A stretch of 64,000 bases of DNA from positions 28,169,312 through 28,233,311 of the forward strand of contig CM063113.1 in NCBI GenBank assembly GCA_031841125.1, in the 5' to 3' direction. Shown piece after piece: positions 56,302 through 64,000 of this stretch (position 1 is the first letter of the stretch; each line of letters opens with the position of its first letter). Under the pieces are notes generated by a model that was given only the letters and a program-made list of their open reading frames with translations, had not been told where the DNA came from and did not search any database. The stretch comes from Acanthococcus lagerstroemiae. Lineage: Eukaryota; Arthropoda; Insecta; Hemiptera; Eriococcidae. A program made the translations under genes and the position numbers.

Positions 56302-56519
56302 CCAATCTGCAAAATCAGCATCAAAAAGAGTCAAAATAGTGTCAGCCCTTGACAATCACGTAGGCTCCGCCCACTTGTATAGCAGAACTGATCGGTCAAA
56401 AGTGTGTCATGAAGTCAAAAATGCGTTAGAGTGCTCTAATTGGTTAAATGATAGTCAAAATGTCAAAATTCGCAAAATTGACGCAGATCAAAATTATGTC
56501 AATCCTTGCAGATCGAAAA
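56302..56519. mobile_element. Insertion in RT motif A, copy B (complete)
   Basis: Splits the RT reading between FVDLE and KVFDNV. The ends show a weak inverted pair (tctgcaaaa and ccttgcaga), and agatc lies on both sides. Contains several gtcaaaa motifs (56327-56470), reminiscent of transposon subterminal repeats. Family uncertain. Confidence 0.55.
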
Positions 56520-57030
56520 AAGTTTTCGATAATGTTGAACGGTCAAAAATATTTCAAATATTGAAGGCGATAGGAGTTAAGTATACGGAAAGAAGAGTAA
56601 TATGGAACTTATGGTCAAAAGGCTCAAATACAAATAGAGGATGAAGTGGGAGAAGCGAAAGTCCAAAAAGGAGTGAGAAAAGGTTGCTGTGTATCACTAG
56701 TACTGCAAACCTATTCATAGAAAAAGTAATTTAAAAAATGAATGAAAGGAGATTATGGGTGATAGCATGAGGTAATATGAGGGGAGATGGTTCGAATGAG
56801 AATGTTTGCAGACGTCATTGCAATGATGGAAAGAAATATAGAAGAATTAAGGAAAACATCGGAAAAGTTGTATGAAAAACTGGAAATAAAATATAAAATG
56901 AAGATGAATAAAAATAAAAACAAAAAAGATGTAGTCAGTAGATGGAAACAAAATCCAATAAATATGAAAATAGGAGGTGAAAAAATAAAGGAAGTGAAGG
57001 AATTCAAATACTTAGGTAGTCTGATAACGC

Positions 57031-57225
57031 CAGGGATGTACCGAAAGAAGTTATTCCTCCGAGGGGGGGGGGGGAATTTGTGAAAGTCCCAACTGACCCA
57101 CCTCAAAATTCTCATGTATCGAAAAAAAAAACAAAAAACTTTTGACTCGTTGGATTTTTTTAACTTTTGGTCCATCTACTAAAATTTTGCAATTCCGGTG
57201 AAGGTTTTCCTTCCCCCTGAGTCGC
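57031..57225. mobile_element. hAT element H1, copy 3 (incomplete)
   Basis: Begins cagggatgtaccgaaagaag and a G run, and shares cccaactgaccc and ttttgactcgttgga with the other H1 copies. The right terminus is lost or replaced around 57225. Confidence 0.65.
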
Positions 57226-57339
57226 ATTTACTCTTTTTAAATCCCAAATTTAAAAATTTGGACCCTTGGGCAAGATTTGAGCAGGGTCAAAATATATGCT
57301 CTAATTGCTTGAGCGCTGGTCGTAGTAGCAAAATTTATG

Positions 57340-58280
57340 CCACAGTAAGTGTCGCTCCATAAAGTTGCCAGAAGCTACACCATACTCTCTGACATTTTGA
57401 ATTCTCTTTTCATTTCTTCGTATTTATGATACCGAAAAATAATTTTGTACGACAAACTCTCATTCTTTAATCTTGTAATACGATATACGAACCACCCTCC
57501 TCATTTCCACTTGTCCCCTCTAATTATCTCCATAATATTTCTGTTAGTACTTATATACTTATCTTGTTATTTTTAATTTCTGAGATTTTTGTTCTATCAT
57601 TCAGTTTAATTCCCAATATCGACCTTTCCATGGAGTTTTGAGTTACTGTTAGCTCCTCTTCTTCCTTTTTTGTAAGGATCCAAGTCTGCGATTCGTAAGC
57701 GAGAGTGGGTAAAATACAACTATTAAATTCTTGCTCTTTTGGAGTAGTTTATAGGGTCTCTTCATAACATGTTTTAGACTCCAATATTTTTGTCTATCCC
57801 ATGGTCTTTCTTCTTTTTATTTCTTTTTGAAATTATTCTTTTAATGATACACTTTGTTCTAAATAGTTGTATTCATAAATTTGTTGTTATTTAATTTTCC
57901 ATTTCGATTTTGGCTGATGTTTTGCTGTTTCTGAGGATTCTTCTTTTAATCAAGTTTATTTTTAATCCTCCATATTTTAGACTTGTGCTGTACAATTCCG
58001 TTAGCTTTAGTTTGAATTCATTCTCGTTTTCGGATATTAGTGCTACATCATCTGTGAACCTTAGATTGCTCAAGTATTCCTCATTAATTAGTATTCTTTT
58101 ATCTTCCCATTCCAATTTCCTGAATATTTCTTATTTCTTTCAGAGCAATACTAAACAGGTGATAATGAATCCCCTTGCTTGACTCCTTGCTTAACCTATA
58201 GGGTATCCTCCTGTATTGTCGGTTATTATATTCTTGCCTCTAGATTATGACACATGTTTTGAATTAATGGAACGACAGCA
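57340..58280 (-). pseudogene. LINE reverse-transcriptase 3' part, minus strand
   Basis: From right to left on the minus strand: VKQGDSLSP-type RT motif near 58165-58200 (frame broken). Then KLEWEDKRILINEEYLSNLRFTDD (the catalytic YADD box as FTDD) to KTSAKIEMEN at 57891-58115. Next FNSCILPTLAYESQTWILTK and VTQNSMERSILGIKLNDR at about 57600-57735. Finally a GDKWKWGGWFVYRITR-like segment near 57480-57520. These are the palm/thumb and C-terminal parts of an RTE/CR1-type LINE. Several frameshifts; no 5' part here. Confidence 0.8.
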
Positions 58281-58761
58281 AGTGAGTGTATCTTTGATGG
58301 TCTTTCTTAGCTTTCATCATAAAGTCATGTTTTAAGAGTCGAATACTTCTTATCAAATATTTTTAGATTTACATGTGTCCTTTCTGAGAAAAAAGGTAAA
58401 TACCTAAATGTGGGGTCTTTCCCCACCATAACTCGAGGTACACAGGGTTGAGGGAGTCGGGTTTTTTCCTTTATTCAGGGTGCCATCCCCAAAAATTTCC
58501 AGCAATAAAATTTTATACATATAGCAATTTTTTCCGTTACACCCCTTATATTATACGACCAATATTTCCTGTACTAAATGGTCTGCGTAATTTACGCCCT
58601 CGGCAGCTCATTTTACGGAATCGGCAGAAAAATGCCCGCTTAATTCATGGAATACACGAGCGATTCCGCTAAATAGGCAGACGCATCGCGTATTTTTCGT
58701 AATCGGCAAGATCCTTGCGTATTTCATGAAATGAGCAATTTTCCTGCCCATTGCATGGAAT
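58281..58761. other. No supported feature
   Basis: Contains cagggtgccatcccc at about 58477, a hAT-like terminus without a partner, and a stretch with repeated cggca and gaaatg motifs (58600-58750). Confidence 0.3.
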
Positions 58762-58934
58762 TAGGGCTCTATAGTTTCACCTGGGTATACTAAGCCACCA
58801 TTTTGGTTCATACTGCGCCCGTCGATGCCGAATTGACTACGCGTTACGCTCCGCATAGTCGGATTCGGCATCCACGGGCGCAGTATGAACCAAAATGGCG
58901 GCTTAGTATACCCAGGTGAAACTATAGAGCCCTA
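58762..58934. mobile_element. Full-length palindromic MITE, family P
   Basis: A 173-bp hairpin with about 86-bp arms: tagggctctatagtttcacc pairs with ggtgaaactatagagcccta, and the inner core is as in 29227-29351. Only a few mismatches. ATGGAAT lies on both sides (58755-58761 and 58935-58941). Confidence 0.9.
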
Positions 58935-60245
58935 ATGGAATGAGCAACTTCATAAATTACGCGTGACATATACAATGTGGGCATTTGGATACATTTGGGG
59001 TATTTGTAGCCTCCCACCGAGAAAAAACTTATCTAAATCGCAAAATACCCCCTTGCTTAAACCCTGGGTACGGCCCTGGCGACACTGCTGGTGGTTTACG
59101 CCCTACTGGACGATTGCTCGCAAAATCGTTTTTAGCAACTGCTCATGGTTTTCGTCGCAAACCCGTTCGTCTTGCTTTCGACAACCTTCGTGGTGCCGGG
59201 GCATTGTTTGAGGCAGCTCACAAATCGATATGTAGGGGACAGACGTCAAATATGGAATAGGTTCCTAATAGGGAATACCTCGAGTTTGTAGTCGGTAGGT
59301 GGGGCACTCTGAGAAAAAGTAGTGAATTAGGTAGCATAAATCCACAAATGGTTCCGTAAGAAAAATCATGTTGATTGAAGGAGTATTCGTCCAGTTATCA
59401 GTGAATTTCCATTATTTCAATATGTCTATATGTGCTCGCGCTCCTCTGCTCGTTCATTCATGAATTAATTCGTCAAACTATTAAGTTTTTGGTACGAATG
59501 GCAAGCTGAATGTGAGTACTTTGAGGTCCTGTATGTATTTTAGAGAGGAAAAAAAGAGGAAAGTTTTTACGGAGAAAAGTCCGAAAAATAGTGCAGGTCG
59601 CCTAATACGGTATAGTATAAATATGTGATCCAATCTGAGAAACCATACACAAACCAGTGGATTTGGTGTAGTGGTATATGCCAGCACTGGTGCCGTGGTG
59701 CCACGAAAATTGCGCGGGATGGGAAAGTGGCACGTTCATTTGCGAATTTTGTTCTTAAACCCACAATTTTTTGCCCCGATGTGAAGTCAGTTTTTTTTTT
59801 CTTAGAAACTCCTGACATAAATTAACGACATATTTTTTATCGTTCAAGTTCACTAATTGCGATTCTGGCCGATATAAGTTCACGTTTTATAAAATAAACG
59901 TTACTTTTTTTGGAGTCCCATTCACGCTCCCCCCCCCCTCCCCAGAAGAATTGCGATTACACTGAAGGCATGAAAGTTTCAGGATTATTAGAAGGCGGCT
60001 AACCCTACACATTTTGAGCTGAAAATGAAGTTTCTAGGTATACTACAGGCAGCCTGATACCGATTTCAAATATGCTATTCCATATTTGGCGACTTTCCCC
60101 TACACTCAACGATCAAAAATGACCCACGCAGTCACGATCTCGCCTGTTCAACCCCACACTTCCCAAATTTACTCCACCTGCGGAGTTGGCTGGCTGATCC
60201 CGATTTCTGTATTCCGAGTAAGACTGATCTACTTCTAGGCGTCGC
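58935..60245. other. No supported gene
   Basis: A frame at 58985-59260 and frames at 59567-59825 are open but unsupported. A tRNA box A-like sequence (tggtgtagtggtatatgcc) occurs at about 59662 without a box B. A C run lies at 59930-59940. Confidence 0.3.
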
Positions 60246-60740
60246 AGTCACAGCTGCTTTATATCTGGACGGCACCACAAGGAGTAGTGGCTGCTGGAAA
60301 CATCGACTTCGGCTGGGTAATCACCAGCAGTTGTAAGGTCACTTCGACGAATTTTTTGCCTGCCCTCTCGATAATTTTCGACGATCGTCGGCGCCACTTT
60401 TGGAAAATCAATGATATTCCGTCTCGCGAAATTACTTTCCAGGTGGACGGTGAAAATCATTTCGGAGAATTTCTTAAATGTTGTTCGTTCGCCTTTTGTT
60501 GATAATGACCATTAATTGTCGGGTGACTCTTTTCAAGTGGCATTGTGACGTTTCAATACTGGCTTCCAAAAAGAACTGGAATGAACGATTAATGACTTTA
60601 TACATGCCTGAATATGTTGACGTATGTCAATTCAACCCGTATCAAGAGCCGAACTCGGGCAAAGGTCATGTTATTGTTCTTCGCTATGTCGTTTTCAATA
60701 GAGGCATGATTCGAAATCGCTCAGGTAATGAAAGATGCTT
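60246..60740 (-). other. Coding-like island, unproven
   Basis: Slightly GC-richer than its flanks. The minus frame at 60248-60460 (MIFTVHLESNFARRNIIDF, then VENYREGRQKIRRSDL) is open for 70 codons to a stop, while a plus frame overlaps. No splice sites or families convince me. Confidence 0.2.
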
Positions 60741-61491
60741 GTCCGAATGATGCGCTCCTAATAGCAGGTCCAAAACTACACAATGATGTGGTGCAGTTCT
60801 ACCTTTTCTTCTACATATCGTATTGCTTACACTGAGGACATCAAAAAGATGACACAGAACAGCGTTTTATATTCCGAACGATGAGCCGCATAGGTTGAAG
60901 CCATCTCCGTTCCTAGCTAATCGCTGTCTTAAGGCTTCTTTGGATGTCCACTCCAGGGGCGGAAATAGGAGGGGCCTAAGCCCCCCCTCTCCGGTTTCAA
61001 AATCAGCTCCCTTAAATGAAAGATGTAAAACTATACAAGTACCCCTATTATCGTTTGTGATGTGCTTTCTTTTTTCTTACAAAGGAAGTATTACAGAAAA
61101 AATTATTTTTATCGTTTTTTTTTGTTGGGTGGGGGGAGGGAGCTATGATTTTTGGATTTTTATAAAGTTACTAGCTGACCCGCTTTGCGGGTCATCTAGA
61201 CCGTAGGCTTAAGTGAGTTCGATACCATTACCCCCAATTTCGAGGGATCAAGAGTGTAGAGGAGTTTAATCGTAATCCTACTGATAACGAAAAAGACCAA
61301 AGTAGATGTGTTTGAGTGCCCAAAGTAAGTAAAGTATAAAGTTCAAAGCTGTTTAAGAACCTTTTTTCTAAAGCATTAGTCAAAAGAAAACACCTACGTA
61401 AATCCACATTTTGCTCCTTACATTCCTCGTAATATTGACTATACATCATTCTACAAATTCAAAAGAAAACTAGAACATGTTTGGTGTGATA
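60741..61491. other. Unrecognised, with a hAT-like end
   Basis: caggggcggaaataggagg at 60955-60973 followed by a C run looks like one terminus of a hAT MITE. tactagctgacccgctttgc at about 61170 with its small hairpin (cccgctttgcggg) resembles a frequent insect repeat end. Neither can be completed. Confidence 0.3.
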
Positions 61492-62340
61492 TAATGATGA
61501 TGATGATGCTCTCATGGCCGGTTTGATGCAGCTCCCCATCTCTCCCTATCTCGTGCAAGTTTTTTAATTTCCAAATATGTAACTCTTACATTTGATATCC
61601 CCGATTATCTGTTGAACAGACTGGAATCTTTGCCAACCTACACTCAATTCTTTCCTTCCATCCTCCCTTCTAGCAGGAGTGATATTATTCCTGGGTGCCT
61701 CGAGTTATGCCCTATTAGTTTTATCATTCTTCATGTTCAAACAATTCCAAATATCTATTTTACCTGCGACTCTGTTAAGTATTTCCTCCTTTTTTACCTT
61801 ATCCGTTCATTTGATATTAAGTATCCGCCTACAGCATCACATTTCAAAAGATTCGATCCTCCTCTTCTCTGGTTTTTCTATGGTCCAAGTTTCACATCCA
61901 TACAAAGCTACACTCCAAACATAAGTTTTCAAAAATAATTTTTTGATTTCCAGAATTGTTTTTGATTTGAATAAATTGCTTATTTGATAAAATTCTAATA
62001 TAGCTTATGTTATTATACTACTAACATCCCTTTTACACCTTCCACCTTTTGTTATTTTATTCCTGATATAGCAAGATTGGCTTCTTCCTCAATTTTCCCT
62101 GAACAATTTTTATTTTAAGTCATCATGTTCACATCAATTACATACCATCACTTCAGTTTTTTTTTTGTGTTTTTTTAAAATATTTTCATACAATATTCTA
62201 CCTCCAAATCTCCTTCATTCCATTTAAAATATTTTCCAAATCAGTACTTCTTTCAGTTACTAAGACTATCATCTGCAAACCTGAGCATCTTTATATCTTT
62301 ACCATTTTTTATAGTTACATCTACACATAATTTTCTTTTA
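61492..62340 (-). pseudogene. LINE C-terminal region and 3' end, minus strand
   Basis: On the minus strand, frames give MFGV..LCMDV / ALYGCETWTIEKPEKRR (frame-dependent), SFEM then ILNIKWTDKVKKEEIL, then LLLEGRMEGKN. This is the YGCETWT...RIESFEMW..RRML.I.W...V..EE(I/V)L C-terminal module of LINE reverse transcriptases. The element ends in a (CAT)n-type microsatellite (plus strand gatgatgatgatgatgctc at 61496-61512), a normal 3' tail for such LINEs. Frameshifts and stops throughout. Confidence 0.75.
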
Positions 62341-63270
62341 TTTTATTTCTATAGCCCACTCCATGGGCGTCGTGGGGGGGGGGGTAGACGGGTAATACTT
62401 CCCCAATTTTTTCTTGGGGGAGGGGGAGAAATGATTAGAATCCCCCCCCCCCCCATTCAAAGGCCAATAATTATATTTATACTTATAGTTATAAAAAATT
62501 TGTAAACGAATTAGTGCCATGTGATACCGCAATTAGTTAGTACCGTATCATACACTTAACTCGCAATACACATAGCACATACACAGAGTGTCTAACAAAA
62601 TCGAAATCTCAAAATAAATGACCTTCCCCCTCACCCCTATTTGCTATGAATGCGCTAAAATAATAAAGTAAAGCTGAATATACTTCTTCCTCTATAATAC
62701 TACACTTTCATGGAGGAAAAATAATTTTATTGCATAAGGTAGATGAGCCCAATAAGGCCCGGATCCACAGTATAGGGCCCAATGTACCGATCTTGGCTGA
62801 TATGCGATAAACTGCATTAATAATTTGTACTCTTCGATTTCAACAGGTGATGTCGTGTTGTTTATTAGCTTAGTTTTGCGATCTGGGTCAGTGGTTCAGG
62901 GAACGTAAGGAATGAAAAAATTTAAATTTGAGACATAAGTTGATTTTGTGGTTTTTAATGTCATTGAGTATGATTTTGAAAGACATTGAAAGTAGTTTTA
63001 TATTCAACACTCTCCTCCAGATACGTTAACGGGGGTTGACACCAAATACTAGTTATTTTTCGAGATGCATAATAACTCATTTATAGAAATTCAAATTTAC
63101 TGAACTTGGTTATGGGACTGATTTTTGTATCCAACCCATCGAATGCTACTGTAAGGAGTTACATTCAAACCTTTCAATGTCTCAAACATGTAGCCTCCCT
63201 CCTCTTTTGGGAAAACCTTCGGATTCTAAGAATTCTAGCCAGTTAGGCTGGCAGACAAGCAGTCAGCCTG
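62341..63270. other. No gene; G/C-run repeat end near 62360-62455
   Basis: ccatgggcgtcgtggggg with G runs (62372-62383, 62416-62428) and a C run (62443-62454) looks like a small hAT-type MITE without clear ends. The remainder is AT-rich and unrecognised. Confidence 0.3.
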
Positions 63271-63275
63271 ATGTA

Positions 63276-63315
63276 GGGGTTTGGTTGGCCAAGTGGATAG
63301 CGCGTTGGTTTCGGA
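63276..63315 (+). mobile_element. Truncated tRNA-derived SINE head
   Basis: ttggccaagtggatagcgcg contains the same box A as the SINE at 3940-4165, but the sequence leaves the tRNA pattern right after cggaacc, so box B is missing. Confidence 0.45.
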
Positions 63316-64000
63316 ACCTTTTCTTCGTATCTGTATTAGAATGGCAAAAATGTTGCACAGAAATTTCACAATATTCTACACCGACACGTCCAACGTTTAC
63401 AAACAAGACATTTCAGAAAACTGTCAAAGCATAATAGAATGGGCAATATTAATGAATAGCTAGGTAAACTATATAGACGACTGTATTTCAGGTATTTCCA
63501 ATTATTCCGTTTGTAGAAAGGTTATAGACGGCAAATCGAGGATTCGAGAAAAAAAAAACACAGTCCCAAGGACGAGCGTTTTTTTCTACGCAGGGTAGTG
63601 GCCGCGCCTAACCCATATAGAGCGAGGCGCAGCCGCTCCACATATGTGTAGCAAGATTTGTTTCTAAAATTTTGAAATTTGAATTTTGTTTTTTAAAGTA
63701 GGTATTGTATTGGGAGGGAAGGGTGAAGGGGAAGAATTATGAACCCAAAAAATTTTTCGCTCCAGATAGGATTTACAAAGTTAGGCGCCCCTGACGCAGT
63801 GGTATTAAACATACGCTAGAACATCCTTCCTTTGTTGAAAGAAACTTCAATAGGACTTTGAGCATTATTCGAAAATAATAAAATTGATGCAAAGACGAAT
63901 AACGGACTAATACCTACAGTAAATTGTAGAAATAATCAAAATTTGAAACAGAAATAAGAGTAAAGCAGAAATGACGAAAATAAAGAGACAGAATGAACTA
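63316..64000. other. No supported feature
   Basis: Contains a CpG-rich block (63594-63645) and a gttaggcgcccctg motif near 63780 that partly mirrors ccgcgcctaac at 63610. Too little to call an element. Confidence 0.25.

Larger units (their letters stand above)
49452..56485 (+). repeat. Duplicated unit, copy B (7,034 bp)
   Basis: Direct repeat of 41899-48924. The offset moves from 7,553 to about 7,561 through small indels. It starts inside the hAT element (right half only, 49452-49831) and continues past its right edge into intact LINE sequence, so on the right side copy B keeps the original arrangement. Confidence 0.97.
53743..57030 (+). pseudogene. Non-LTR retrotransposon (RTE/CR1-like) pseudogene, copy B, longer
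   Basis: Same endonuclease and RT-entry fragments as copy A. After the motif A insertion it continues with KVFDNVERSKIFQILKAIGV and WNLWSKGSN. Broken frames of the CVSP.LFNLFIEKVI region follow at about 56650-56740. Then a frame from 56787 has MFADVIAMMERNIEELRKT (the FADD box has become FADV, losing one catalytic Asp), INMKIGGEKIKEVKEFKYL and GSLIT. It is cut at 57031 by an H1 hAT element. Many stops; not functional. Confidence 0.88.

Noticed and set aside
59660..59700. tRNA-like sequence tggtgtagtggtatatgcc
   Set aside because: Good box A but no box B (GGTTCRA) at tRNA spacing and no cloverleaf closing.
61493..61515. (GAT)n microsatellite as a stand-alone feature
   Set aside because: It is the 3' tail of the minus-strand LINE and is explained there.
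1..64000. CRISPR array, prokaryotic operons or riboswitches
   Set aside because: No regularly spaced identical repeats with unique spacers and no ribosome-binding/operon structure; all evidence is eukaryotic.

Overview
The window reads as nuclear DNA of an animal, most likely an insect or other arthropod. It is AT-rich, has almost no long open frames, and is packed with eukaryotic transposable elements: mariner/Tc1, pogo/Tigger, hAT, PIF/Harbinger, BEL/Pao, a non-LTR retrotransposon (LINE) and a tRNA-derived SINE. I see no bacterial operons, rRNA or intact tRNA genes, or CRISPR array. The order of the insect is not decidable from the sequence alone. Most short open frames are random or lie inside repeats, so I annotated by terminal inverted repeats (TIR), target-site duplications (TSD), splice signals and family resemblance.

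Layout. 1-3830: a minus-strand copy of an interspersed repeat (here R_A), split by a 2.6-kb TIR element that itself carries a hAT element. 3.9-5.3 kb: a tRNA-derived SINE and a deleted mariner. 5.9-6.8 kb: the only convincing host-gene exons, two phase-compatible minus-strand exons of an unrecognised, charged protein with an AT-hook. 7.6-24.9 kb: hAT, mariner-like, PIF/Harbinger and Tigger remnants, two diverged minisatellites and a 500-bp degenerate simple repeat. 26.7-27.0 kb: a possible small exon pair. 27.7-29.5 kb: a cluster of palindromic MITEs, some sharing a core that recurs at 58.8 kb. 30-37 kb: more hAT-type elements, a 0.67-kb inverted repeat and a TIR element with a cysteine-rich CXC-like coding remnant. 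38.2-41.0 kb: a long inverted repeat with two about 0.9-kb arms around a 1-kb spacer. 41.0-57.0 kb: two nearly identical 7.03-kb direct copies separated by 527 bp, each holding the same nested stack of elements. 57.3-62.3 kb: two more minus-strand LINE 3' ends, a full-length palindromic MITE and little else.

How the parts relate. The elements record an order of events. In each 7-kb copy a 200-bp hAT MITE sits inside a Tigger element, which sits inside the LINE, next to a decayed BEL/Pao gag. Insertions, stop codons and frameshifts are shared by both copies, so they predate the duplication. The left edge of the duplicated unit lies inside a hAT element and the right edge inside an insertion in the LINE reverse-transcriptase motif A. 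Between the copies is a fragment resembling the 3' end of a BEL/Pao pol gene. No element in the window appears able to encode an intact transposase or reverse transcriptase.

The most unusual structures are the tandem duplication with its BEL-derived junction, the 38-41 kb long inverted repeat with coding-like arms, and the family of perfect-hairpin MITEs with a common core.
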